DNA of 64,000 bases. Source: an uncultured Eubacteriales bacterium (GTDB lineage: Bacteria; Bacillota; Clostridia; Oscillospirales; CAG-272). The translations under genes and the position numbers were made by a program. This document shows positions 16,207-24,351 of this stretch, piece by piece; the first letter of the stretch is position 1, and every line of letters begins with the position of its first letter. The stretch spans positions 1 to 64,000 of the forward strand of contig CAKRZR010000003.1 of NCBI GenBank assembly GCA_934433485.1, in the 5' to 3' direction. The notes beneath the pieces are model-generated. The model had not been told where the DNA came from. It did not search any database and saw only the letters and a list, made by a program, of their open reading frames with translations.

Positions 16207-16698
16207 TCAGTTTGTGCGCGCGTTGTACAGCTCCCGGATCAGCGATGCACAGCCATCCGGCACCGCGCCGTCGAGGGGGCTGCCATATTTGAGCAACTCT
16301 CTGACATACGTGGAGCTGACGCAGGCTTTCTCCGGCGGCGCGGGCAGGAAAATCGTCTCCAGCTCCGGATCAAAGCGGCGCATGATGGCAGCGAGGTCGT
16401 ATTCGTAGGCGAAATCCGTTCCGTTGCGCACACCGCGGACAAGGTATTTCGCGCCGATTTTCTGACAATAATCAGACAAAAGCCCACTGTGAACGGCGGC
16501 ATGCACGTTGGCGTACGGCGCCGCGGCTCTCTCGGCAATCCGCAGTCGGTCCTCGGAGGAAAAAAGCCCGTGCGCCTTTTCTCCGTTTGTCACGATCACA
16601 ATGTGCACCTCGTCGAAGATGCCGGCGGCGGTGTCCACAAGCGCCATATGTCCCGCCGTGATCGGATCAAAGCTGCCGCTTGCAACCGCGATCCTCAT
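16207..16698 (-). CDS. coaD: Phosphopantetheine adenylyltransferase
   Basis: A 163-residue enzyme catalysing the fourth step of coenzyme A synthesis, ATP plus 4'-phosphopantetheine to dephospho-CoA. The nucleotidyltransferase signature GSFDPITAGHMAL is at residues 8-20 (the [T/H]xGH equivalent). The family's EDRLRIAERA and KYLVRGVRNGTDFAYE segments are intact, and SSTYVRELLKYG is the C-terminal ISSTxVR motif near residues 128-139. The length is normal. The start overlaps the rsmD stop by four bases; rsmD-coaD is the common Bacillota order. It is followed by a strong terminator. Confidence 0.96.
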   Translation of the reverse strand: MRIAVASGSFDPITAGHMALVDTAAGIFDEVHIVIVTNGEKAHGLFSSEDRLRIAERAAAPYANVHAAVHSGLLSDYCQKIGAKYLVRGVRNGTDFAYEYDLAAIMRRFDPELETIFLPAPPEKACVSSTYVRELLKYGSPLDGAVPDGCASLIRELYNARTN

Positions 16699-17336
16699 TC
16701 CGCTTCTCCTGTGTTCTCCGTGTCCGCGAGAGATAGAAGAGCGATCCGGGTTCTGCCGTACACGGTGCTGCGCCGGAGCGTGTATTTTGCCATCAGCGCC
16801 GCGTCTCCGCCAAAAATCTCCTGCAGCACCCGTTCCGCGGTCGCGTCCTCATCCTTGCGCACGGACAAACGGCGACTGACCACCTCGGTATCGCACTCGC
16901 AGACAACGGACGCACCCGGCGCGAGAATGGACGGCAGCAGCGCCAGGGATTCCTTCAGCAGTCCGGAGGCGTACGGCGGATCGAGAAACACGATGTCGTA
17001 GGTTTCCCGTCCGGCGGCGCTTTTCAAAAACGGTACGGCGCCGGATACGGACACACGGCAGCGGTCGAAGAGATGGGTCTTTTTCGCGTTGTCGATGATG
17101 ACATCCACGGCGGCGCGCGATTCGTCGATGAAGGTACCGCGTGCGGCGCCTCTGGAAAGTGCCTCCAATCCAAGCTGACCGCTGCCCGCGAACAGATCGA
17201 GCACAGCTCTGCCTTCAATGTCAAACTGAATCATGGAGAATAGGGCTTCCTTGACCTTATCCGTGGTGGGACGGGTCGCGTCTCCCTCCAAGGTGGTGAG
17301 CTTTGTACCGCGCGCGCTTCCTGTAATGATACGCAT
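16695..17336 (-). CDS. rsmD: 16S rRNA (guanine(966)-N2)-methyltransferase
   Basis: The ATG at 17336 (MRIITGSARGTKL) is preferred over an upstream TTG because AAAGGA is at proper spacing. The 213-residue enzyme methylates N2 of G966 in 16S rRNA using S-adenosylmethionine. It shows RPTTDKVKEALFS near residue 25, the SAM-binding LDLFAGSGQLGLEALSRGA motif at about 47-65, and the catalytic DPPY near 120. The C-terminus extends about 20 residues beyond the usual end of RsmD. It is coupled to coaD by an ATGA overlap. Confidence 0.95.
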   Translation of the reverse strand: MRIITGSARGTKLTTLEGDATRPTTDKVKEALFSMIQFDIEGRAVLDLFAGSGQLGLEALSRGAARGTFIDESRAAVDVIIDNAKKTHLFDRCRVSVSGAVPFLKSAAGRETYDIVFLDPPYASGLLKESLALLPSILAPGASVVCECDTEVVSRRLSVRKDEDATAERVLQEIFGGDAALMAKYTLRRSTVYGRTRIALLSLADTENTGEAE

Positions 17337-17387
17337 AGGCAATTCCTTTCCTGTCTATTGTATACGGCGTCCCACAGACTCCGCTTT

Positions 17388-19331
17388 CTATCCTTTTTTG
17401 CTTTTGCTCTGATTCGTGCGGAAATACGTATAGATCCGTTCCGCGTCGGACTGGGTAATACCCGCAATGGCACACAGCTGCGCGACCTCGGCTTTTTTCA
17501 CCGCGGCAAGACTGCCCATACCGGCGAGCAACGCCTTTGCCTTTGCCGGACCGATGCCGGGGATCTCCTCAAGCGTGGAGGTTTTTAAGGTCTTGCGCTT
17601 TGCCTGCATCATTCTGCCAACCGTGTAGCGGTGCACCTCCTCCTGGATCCCGTAGATGAAGCGAAACACGTCCATCTGCCGGGCGATCTGGATCTCGTTC
17701 TCCCCGTCGGTCAGCGTGCGCGTCTTATGGAACTCGTCCTTGACCATGCCAAAGACGGGAATATCCACGTCCATCTCCGCCATAACCGCGCGCACCGTGT
17801 GTACATGCGCCTCGCCGCCGTCGAGTAAAATGAGATCCGGAATCTTCTCAAGCGCTTCGGTCAGGTTCTCGTCCGCACCGTCTGTCATATGGGCGAACCG
17901 GCGGGATAACGTCTCCCGCATGGCGGCATAGTCGTCCGCGCCGCTTTGACCGCGCATTTTGAAGGTGCGATAGCCGCTCTTGTCGAATTTGCCGTTCACA
18001 ATCGTGATCATGCCTGCCGTGATGTGCTCGTCGCCGAGGTTGGAGATGTCGTATGCTTCAATCCGCTCCGGCAGCACCTCCAGACCGAGCATGGACGCCA
18101 GATGTACGAGCGTTTCTTCCTCGCCCGTTTGCCGTTTGCGGGCGTTTTCCGAGTGGGTGCGCGCATCCTTTACCGCCATATCGCAGAGATAGCGGGACGA
18201 GCCGCGTTTCGGTGTGCGGATCTGTACCCTGTGACCCGCGCGATCGGAGATATAGGCGCACAAAAGGTCAATATCGTGCTCCGGCAGCTCAAAGGAGAGC
18301 AAAATCTCGCCCGGTATATATTCCCTGTTCTGGTACAGGCTCGCGAGATACGCCGTCATCGGAGAATCGCCGGTATCCGCGTTGTCTGTGTCGTCCTCGC
18401 CAAGCAGCGCGTCGTTGTCAAACAGCACGTGCTCACTGTCCGCGATATAGCCGCTGCGGATGTAAAACACGGACAGGCAATCGCGGAACGACACTTCGCC
18501 GCCGTAGGACTTCATATACAGTCCGATGACGTCGCATTCCACATCCGGGGAACCGACCGCCTTTTGCCGTTCGCTGAGCTTGCGCAGGGCTTCGATGGTA
18601 TCTCTGCACCGCGCCGCCTCCTCAAACTGCAAATTTTCCGCGCAGGTCATCATTTTCTCGGACAGCTTTTCGATCGTCTCTCTGGTACCGCCGCGCAGGA
18701 TCTCCGCCGCCCGGTCGATGCGCTCGCGATATTCCGCCTCCGTGACCTCTCCGGTACACAGTCCGACGCAGCGGCCGATCTGGTAGTAGACGCATGGTCT
18801 GCCCTTGCCGATGTCCTCCGGGAATCTGCGTTTGCAGGATGGTATGCCGAGCGTCCTCTCCAGGGATCCGATCACACTGTAGACGGTCTGTGTGGACGAA
18901 TACGGACCGAAATAGAGGCTGCCGTCCGGGATTCGTTTTCGCGTCATGGTGATTCTCGGATACGCGGCGCGCGCGTTCAGACGGATGTACGGATAGGATT
19001 TCGCGTCCTTTAATTTGATATTGTATTTGGGCGTATACTGCTTGATGAGACTGTTCTCCAGCGCCAGCGCCTCCATCTCCGTATCGCAGGTGACAAAGCG
19101 GAAATCGTACACACTGGACGCCATACGGGTGGTTTTTTCATCGTGCGTGCCGTGGAAATACTGGGATACGCGGTTCCTGAGCGAACGGGACTTGCCGACA
19201 TAGATGACCTTGCCCGCATCGTTTTCCATGATATACACGCCGGGTGTGCGCGGCAGTGCCATCGATTTTTCGCGCAGATACGCCGTCGTCTCCTTGGGCG
19301 AACGCTTTTTTTCACCGTCTCGCATGGGCAT
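17388..19331 (-). CDS. uvrC: UvrABC excinuclease subunit C
   Basis: A start at 19331 (MPMRDGEKKR) gives 647 residues; ATG 19325 is an equal alternative. UvrC makes the 3' and 5' incisions in nucleotide excision repair. Domains in order: GIY-YIG nuclease (about 28-105, with GVYIMENDAGKVIYVGKSRS), a Cys-containing linker, the UVR helical hairpin that binds UvrB (about 205-245), the RNase-H-like 5' nuclease (about 370-550, with IEAYDISNLGDEHITAGMI and ILLDGGEAHVH), and a helix-hairpin-helix pair at the C-terminus (EEIPGIGPAKAKALLAGMGS). All regions look complete. It is separated from HPr upstream by an inverted repeat. Confidence 0.96.
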   Translation of the reverse strand: MPMRDGEKKRSPKETTAYLREKSMALPRTPGVYIMENDAGKVIYVGKSRSLRNRVSQYFHGTHDEKTTRMASSVYDFRFVTCDTEMEALALENSLIKQYTPKYNIKLKDAKSYPYIRLNARAAYPRITMTRKRIPDGSLYFGPYSSTQTVYSVIGSLERTLGIPSCKRRFPEDIGKGRPCVYYQIGRCVGLCTGEVTEAEYRERIDRAAEILRGGTRETIEKLSEKMMTCAENLQFEEAARCRDTIEALRKLSERQKAVGSPDVECDVIGLYMKSYGGEVSFRDCLSVFYIRSGYIADSEHVLFDNDALLGEDDTDNADTGDSPMTAYLASLYQNREYIPGEILLSFELPEHDIDLLCAYISDRAGHRVQIRTPKRGSSRYLCDMAVKDARTHSENARKRQTGEEETLVHLASMLGLEVLPERIEAYDISNLGDEHITAGMITIVNGKFDKSGYRTFKMRGQSGADDYAAMRETLSRRFAHMTDGADENLTEALEKIPDLILLDGGEAHVHTVRAVMAEMDVDIPVFGMVKDEFHKTRTLTDGENEIQIARQMDVFRFIYGIQEEVHRYTVGRMMQAKRKTLKTSTLEEIPGIGPAKAKALLAGMGSLAAVKKAEVAQLCAIAGITQSDAERIYTYFRTNQSKSKKG

Positions 19332-19402
19332 ACCGCCTTTCCCCACCAAAAATCCCGCCGCGCTGCCAGGTGCGTTCTTCGGAAAATCCTGTATTTTCCG
19401 TC

Positions 19403-19449
19403 ATAACAAATTGAGCGAGGGCAGCATTTGTCACCATCGCTCATGTTAT
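19403..19449. repeat. Stem-loop between the HPr gene and uvrC
   Basis: ATAACA and TGAGCGA on the left pair with TCGCTCA and TTAT on the right, with small bulges. No clear U-run follows on the minus strand, so it may be a weak terminator or an mRNA-stabilising hairpin of the HPr transcript. Confidence 0.5.
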
Positions 19450-19499
19450 CCGTATTGGATTGTAGCCGCGCAAACAAAGCCCTGCCGCGGCAGTCGCAT

Positions 19500-19763
19500 T
19501 TATTCAGCGAAGCCGGTATCGATCAGTGCGCACAGACCGTCGAGTGCTTCCGCTTCATCGGTGCCGTCTGCGATCAGGGTAATGGTCATGCCCTTTACGA
19601 TGCCGAGAGACAGAACACCCAAAAGGCTCTTCGCGTTGACTCTGCGATCGTCCTTCTCCACCCAAATGGAACTCTTATAGGAATTGGCTTTCTGAATGAA
19701 GAACGTAGCCGGTCTGGCATGGAGTCCTACATTATTCTTTATGGTTACATCACGAGAAATCAT
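19500..19763 (-). CDS. ptsH: Phosphocarrier protein HPr
   Basis: The ATG at 19763 gives an 87-residue protein, MISRDVTIKNNVGLHARPAT. His15 (in GLHARPA) is the PEP-dependent phosphorylation site, and Ser46 (in NAKSLLGVLSLGI) is the HPr-kinase site used in Gram-positive carbon catabolite control; both fall at exactly the canonical positions. HPr passes phosphate from enzyme I to the PTS sugar transporters. No ptsI is adjacent, which is common in Clostridia. It has a promoter about 175 bases upstream and thus a long leader. Confidence 0.93.
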   Translation of the reverse strand: MISRDVTIKNNVGLHARPATFFIQKANSYKSSIWVEKDDRRVNAKSLLGVLSLGIVKGMTITLIADGTDEAEALDGLCALIDTGFAE

Positions 19764-19934
19764 ACGATACGCTCCCACTAATGATATGATACTGTCCGCC
19801 AGTGATATTGCACACTTCCCGACAGGGAAAAACCGGCAAATCGGAAAAAGCAATCCCTGCAGCGCCGGTCGTTTTCGTCGTCCCGCGCGGATCGCCTCGA
19901 TGCCGTCTTGATAGAGTATACCTCTACTGTTACG
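19764..19934 (-). other. Long 5' leader of the HPr gene with a possible hairpin
   Basis: The promoter predicts a 5' UTR of about 170 bases. On the minus strand it contains CCGGC and GCCGG arms about 30 bases apart, and then TTTTTCCC, so it could form a weak attenuator. I cannot match it to a known riboswitch class. Confidence 0.35.
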
Positions 19935-19939
19935 AATAT

Positions 19940-19968
19940 ATTATAGCAAAAAAAGGCAGTCAAATCAA
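19940..19968 (-). promoter_or_regulatory. Sigma-A-type promoter of the HPr gene
   Basis: Minus strand TTGATT, a 17-base spacer, TATAAT. Confidence 0.72.
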
Positions 19969-20132
19969 TAGGTTTGCCTCTTTTTTTTCTCGGCAGATTC
20001 ACCAACTTGTTTTCCCGACGCACAGGTAAACTTCGATGAGGTTGTCGGATTTGGCAGTTCACGCGGAAACAAGCGGCAGTTTTTCACAAAAATCACGTAA
20101 AAAACAGGAAACGACGGCACGCTCCGGCGGAC

Positions 20133-20178
20133 AAAAAACCGCGGCAGTTTTTCGCAAAACGGAAATTCTGCCGCGGCA
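20133..20178 (-). terminator. Intrinsic terminator of ileS
   Basis: CCGCGGCAG pairs with CTGCCGCGG, and a run of six U follows on the minus-strand transcript. It lies 28 bases beyond the ileS stop. The 160 bases beyond it up to the HPr promoter hold nothing I can name. Confidence 0.9.
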
Positions 20179-20205
20179 TATTGCATTCTGGCTGTTCTAT
20201 TGCAA

Positions 20206-23200
20206 TTACGCCTTTACGACCGTGATCGTGACGTTTTCGCCGTTGATGTCCCAGTCCTTCGTGTATCCGACGCCCTGTGCGGCTGCCGTCGTCTGCATAG
20301 AATCGGCAAGCACAGCGGTGCAGACCTCGGCGGCGTCGCTCTCTAAGAGTCCGCACACCGTTTCCGCACCCGTTACGTATACGTGAATGTGGTCGGTAAC
20401 GACAAATCCGGCTTCCTTACGCATCGTCTGAATCTTGGAGGTGACCTCACGGATATAGCCCTCCCGGATCAGCGCGTCGGTCAGATTCGTGTCCAGTGCG
20501 ATGGTGATATTTCCATCCGCCATGGAGTAGTAGCCCGGCTTCTGCTGTACGTCGATGAGCAGATCGTCCTTTGTCAGCTCGACCGTGGCGTCTCCAAAGG
20601 TGAAGTGCAGCGCACCGGTTTCGTTCAGCTCCGCCATCGCACGATTGCCATCCAGCGCGGGATCGGACAGCGCGGCGCGGATCTGACCCAGAAGCTTGCC
20701 GTATTTCGGACCGATGGTACGCAACTGCGGCTTAAAGGAATACGAGGAGAACGCGGACACGTCGTCCACAAATTCGACCTTTTTCACATTCAGCTCGTCC
20801 GCGATGATGTCGCAGAAGTAGGAATCCACGGTGCGATCCGCCTTGATATACAGTGCGGCGAGCGGCTGACGGGTCTTGCGGTTGGCGCCATTGCGTGCGG
20901 CGCGTCCCATAACGACCACATCGACGACGAACTGCATGTTCTCCTCCAGCGCGGGGTCGATCCGGCTCTCGTCCACAGTCGGGAAATCGCAGAGATGCAC
21001 GGAGACAGGCGCGGATTTGTCCACGGAGCAGACGAGGTTGCGGTAGATCTCATCCGCCATGAACGGGATCATCGGCGCCGCGGTCTTTGCGAGGGTGACA
21101 AGTGCGGTGTAGAGGGTCATGTACGCGGCGATCTTATCCTCCGGCATGCCCTGCACCCAATAACGCTCACGGCAGCGGCGCACATACCAGTTCGACAGCT
21201 CATCCACGCAGCTGTACAGCGCACGGGCGGCTTCCGGAATCTGGTACGCGGACAGTCTGCGATCCACCTCTGCCACGGTGCTGTTGAGGACAGACAGGAT
21301 ATAGCGATCCATGATGGTCAGCTTGCAGTCATCGAGGGAATACTTCGTCGGATCGAACTGGTCGATCTCGGCATAGAGGATATAGAACGCGTAGGTGTTG
21401 TACAGCGTACCGAGGAACTTGCGCTGTCCCTCCAGCACGGCTTTTCCGCTGAAACGGGACGGCAGCCACGGCGCGGAATTGGTATAGAAGTACCACCGGA
21501 TCGCGTCGGCGCCATAGGTGTTCAGCGCTTCAAACGGATCGACGGCGTTGCCCTTGGATTTCGACATTTTCTGTCCGTTTTCATCCTGCACGTGTCCGAG
21601 GACAATGACATTCTTATACGGCGCACAGTGGAAAAGGAGCGTGGAGATCGCCATGAGGGAGTAGAACCAGCCGCGCGTCTGGTCCACGGCTTCGGAAATG
21701 AAGTCCGCCGGGAACTGTGCGTGGAACTTGTCCTCGTTTTCAAATGGATAGTGGTGCTGCGCGAACGGCATGGAACCGGAGTCGAACCAACAGTCGATGA
21801 CCTCCGGCACCCGGTGCATCTCGCCGCCGCATTCCGGACAACGGATCGTCACCGCGTCGATGTAGGGACGGTGCAGCTCAATATCGTCCGGGCAGTTGTC
21901 GGACATTTCTTTCAGCTCCGCGATGGAGCCGATGGAGTGACGATGCCCGCACTTGCATTCCCAGATGTTGAGCGGCGTGCCCCAATAGCGGTTGCGGGAA
22001 ATCGCCCAGTCCTGCACGTTCTCGAGCCAGTCGCCGAAGCGTCCCTTACCGATCGATTCCGGGATCCAGTTGACGGTATTGTTGTTGGCGACCAGCTCGT
22101 CGCGCACGTCCGTCATGCGGATGTACCAGGATTCGCGTGCGTAGTAGATCAGTGGCGTGTCGCATCTCCAGCAGTGCGGATATTCGTGCTCGAATTTCGG
22201 CGCGTCAAAGAGCTTGCCTTCCTTTTTGAGATCGTCGAGCACCAGCGGATCCGCTTTTTTCACGAAGATCCCAGCGTATGGCGTCTCCTCCGTCATATCA
22301 CCCTTGCCGTCCACGAACTGCACAAATGGCAGATCGTACCGGCGGCAGACACGCGCGTCGTCCTCACCGAATGCCGGCGCCATGTGGACAATGCCGGTAC
22401 CGTCGCTCATGGTGACATAGTGGTCGCAGGTGACAAAGTGCGCTTTTTTCTTCTGACGGGCTGCCGCTTCTCCGGCGCAGGCGTACAGCGGTTCGTATTC
22501 CCGATACTCAAGCGCGGAGCCGGGCATCGTTTCAAGAATGGTGTACGCGGGCGCGTCGTCGGTTTTGAGCTTGCCGAGCACGGTATCGAGCAGCGCCTTC
22601 GCCATATAGTATGTGTACCCATCGGCGGCGGCGACCTTGCAGTAGTCCTCGTCTGGATTCACGCACAGCGCGAGGTTCGACGGCAGCGTCCACGGAGTGG
22701 TCGTCCAGGCGAGGAAGTACGCGTCCTCATCCTTCGCCTTGAAGCGGACGATGGCGGAGCGTTCCTTGACGGTCTTATAGCCCTGCGCTACCTCCTGTGC
22801 GGACAGCGGCGTGCCGCAGCGCGGGCAGTACGGGACGATCTTGAAGCCCTTGTAAAGAAGGCCCTTGTCCCAGATCTGCTTCAGCGCCCACCATTCGGAT
22901 TCGATGAAATTGTTGTCGTAGGTAACATAGGGATGCTTCATGTCCGCCCAGAAGCCGACCGTGCCGGAGAAATCCTCCCACATGCCCTTATATTTCCACA
23001 CGGACTCCTTGCACTGGTTGATAAACGGCTCCAGTCCGTATGCCTCGATCTGATCCTTGCCGTCCAGACCGAGCTTTTTCTCTACCTCAATCTCCACCGG
23101 CAGACCGTGCGTGTCCCAGCCGGCCTTCCGCGGCACGTCCGCCCCCTTCATCCAGTGGTACCGCGGGATCATATCCTTGATGACGCGGGTCAGCACGTGA

Positions 23201-23370
23201 CCGATGTGCGGCTTGCCGTTGGCGGTCGGCGGACCATCGTAGAAGGTATAGCCGGTATGCCCCTCATGGAGCTTCAGCTGGGTCTCAAAAATGTGATTTT
23301 CCTGCCAGAATTTCAGCGTTTCCCGTTCTCTGTCCACAAAATTCATATTTGTGGGAACTTTCGCGTACAT
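20206..23370 (-). CDS. ileS: Isoleucyl-tRNA synthetase
   Basis: The ATG at 23370 (MYAKVPTNMN) follows AGGAGG; the frame stays open far upstream only because it runs through the T-box leader. The 1054-residue class I synthetase has the HIGH motif PHIGHVL at residues 54-60, GWDTHGLPVE near 90, and the editing CP1 domain at about 190-400. A zinc-type cluster (CKCGHRH, CPECGGE) lies near 470-515, KMSKSKGN is near 600, and an anticodon-binding helical domain covers about 660-820. The long C-terminal part resembles the eukaryote-like/type 2 IleS group often linked to mupirocin tolerance; this subtype call is inference from the length and layout. It is controlled by an isoleucine T-box. Confidence 0.96.
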   Translation of the reverse strand: MYAKVPTNMNFVDRERETLKFWQENHIFETQLKLHEGHTGYTFYDGPPTANGKPHIGHVLTRVIKDMIPRYHWMKGADVPRKAGWDTHGLPVEIEVEKKLGLDGKDQIEAYGLEPFINQCKESVWKYKGMWEDFSGTVGFWADMKHPYVTYDNNFIESEWWALKQIWDKGLLYKGFKIVPYCPRCGTPLSAQEVAQGYKTVKERSAIVRFKAKDEDAYFLAWTTTPWTLPSNLALCVNPDEDYCKVAAADGYTYYMAKALLDTVLGKLKTDDAPAYTILETMPGSALEYREYEPLYACAGEAAARQKKKAHFVTCDHYVTMSDGTGIVHMAPAFGEDDARVCRRYDLPFVQFVDGKGDMTEETPYAGIFVKKADPLVLDDLKKEGKLFDAPKFEHEYPHCWRCDTPLIYYARESWYIRMTDVRDELVANNNTVNWIPESIGKGRFGDWLENVQDWAISRNRYWGTPLNIWECKCGHRHSIGSIAELKEMSDNCPDDIELHRPYIDAVTIRCPECGGEMHRVPEVIDCWFDSGSMPFAQHHYPFENEDKFHAQFPADFISEAVDQTRGWFYSLMAISTLLFHCAPYKNVIVLGHVQDENGQKMSKSKGNAVDPFEALNTYGADAIRWYFYTNSAPWLPSRFSGKAVLEGQRKFLGTLYNTYAFYILYAEIDQFDPTKYSLDDCKLTIMDRYILSVLNSTVAEVDRRLSAYQIPEAARALYSCVDELSNWYVRRCRERYWVQGMPEDKIAAYMTLYTALVTLAKTAAPMIPFMADEIYRNLVCSVDKSAPVSVHLCDFPTVDESRIDPALEENMQFVVDVVVMGRAARNGANRKTRQPLAALYIKADRTVDSYFCDIIADELNVKKVEFVDDVSAFSSYSFKPQLRTIGPKYGKLLGQIRAALSDPALDGNRAMAELNETGALHFTFGDATVELTKDDLLIDVQQKPGYYSMADGNITIALDTNLTDALIREGYIREVTSKIQTMRKEAGFVVTDHIHVYVTGAETVCGLLESDAAEVCTAVLADSMQTTAAAQGVGYTKDWDINGENVTITVVKA

Positions 23371-23435
23371 AATGCTTCCTCCTCTTGTTTGACAATCATA
23401 CTTTCGACATTCCATATATATCCGGTTTGGAAAAC

Positions 23436-23706
23436 AAAAAGCCTCCATCCTGTGCAAGGACGAAGGCTGACTTCGCGAAACCACCCGCATATACAAAATG
23501 CCACATACAAACATATGCTTCTCTGCTAACGGAGAGAAACCGGTCAAGGCTACTTTTTGCCGCATGGATTTTCCCACGCGGATTTCACCCGACAGCTCCG
23601 AAGGGATCTTCGCCGTTTTCGCAGACCGTGCTTCCACCAACGCCGGTTCTCTGTGCTGCGATGCAAAACGGGTACTGTCTTCTTCCACGCCTGTATCTAT
23701 TTTTAC
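23436..23706 (-). promoter_or_regulatory. T-box leader sensing tRNA-Ile (ileS)
   Basis: Read on the minus strand, a stem I region carries AGTA (S-turn) and an apical GGTGGAAG-type motif, and an ATC triplet preceded by GAAG fits an isoleucine specifier. The T-box core GGGTGGTTTCGCG is at about 23474-23487. A terminator follows (AGCCTTCGTCC/GGATGGAGGCT with five U, 23436-23467). The base after UGG is U, which fits discriminator A of tRNA-Ile. Uncharged tRNA-Ile should favour the antiterminator and turn on ileS. Confidence 0.9.
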
Positions 23707-23712
23707 GCATAT

Positions 23713-23741
23713 ATTATACAGGATACAGCCGACTTTGTCAA
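23713..23741 (-). promoter_or_regulatory. Consensus sigma-A promoter of ileS
   Basis: Minus strand perfect TTGACA, a 17-base spacer and perfect TATAAT, directly before the T-box leader. Confidence 0.92.
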
Positions 23742-23945
23742 GAGGATATGCGATTTTTTCACCCGGCGGCATTTCCTTATTCCAACTGCCATGGATATTC
23801 TGCCGAGCATAACGCCATGTCATTGGTTTAGGGTGACGCACAGCATGTCCTCAATGTACGGTGTTTTGCATCATTTATGGTATTTGTAACTATTTTTTCA
23901 AAAGATATACGTTGTATTTCGTGCAATTTAATTTCGTGATTCTCC

Positions 23946-23974
23946 TTGACAATCCCGACGGCATGTGTTATACT
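23946..23974 (+). promoter_or_regulatory. Sigma-A promoter of trpB2
   Basis: TTGACA, a 17-base spacer, TATACT, directly before the tryptophan T-box. The roughly 200 bases between this and the ileS promoter hold nothing recognisable. Confidence 0.88.
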
Positions 23975-23980
23975 TTTATT

Positions 23981-24328
23981 ACAAACCGATGAGGATGAGT
24001 GAGTACGTACCGGGAATCTTCCCCAGAGAGCGGCGGATGGTGAGATCGTCGCGGAGCATACGGCACGGAATGGACATCCGAGGGCAATCAGAAAGTGCGA
24101 GCCGGATCCGGAACGCGCAAGTATGTGCGACGGAGCAGACCCTCCGTAAACAAAGGTCGGCGTATGGCAGTACGCGCAGTGTACGTAATTTTCCGTATTC
24201 TCCGTGTATTTTCGGTACGCGCAGAGAGGACGTCGATACAAAAGCGTATCGCGTCAAGCCGGGTGGCACCGCAGGATGAATCCTGTCCCAGCACTTTGAA
24301 ATTTTTCATGTGTGGGACGGGCTTTTTT
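23981..24328 (+). promoter_or_regulatory. T-box leader sensing tRNA-Trp (trpB2)
   Basis: A stem I helix pairs GGATG near 23993 with CATCC at 24075-24079, and the triplet just before CATCC is TGG at 24071-24073, the tryptophan codon. The T-box core GCCGGGTGGCACCGC is at 24258-24272. An overlapping terminator (GTCCCA/TGGGAC with six U) spans 24283-24328. The base after UGG is C, matching the G discriminator of tRNA-Trp. Confidence 0.9.
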
Positions 24329-24351
24329 ATTGCCTGTCCCGGGAGGTTTTT

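Noticed and set aside
20383..23529. A 1048-residue open frame on the plus strand opposite ileS
   Set aside because: It is the antisense shadow of a fully supported ileS gene. High GC at third positions removes stop codons on the opposite strand; the translation has no family features.
23371..23841. N-terminal extension of IleS by about 157 residues
   Set aside because: The extension is the open translation of the T-box leader and promoter.
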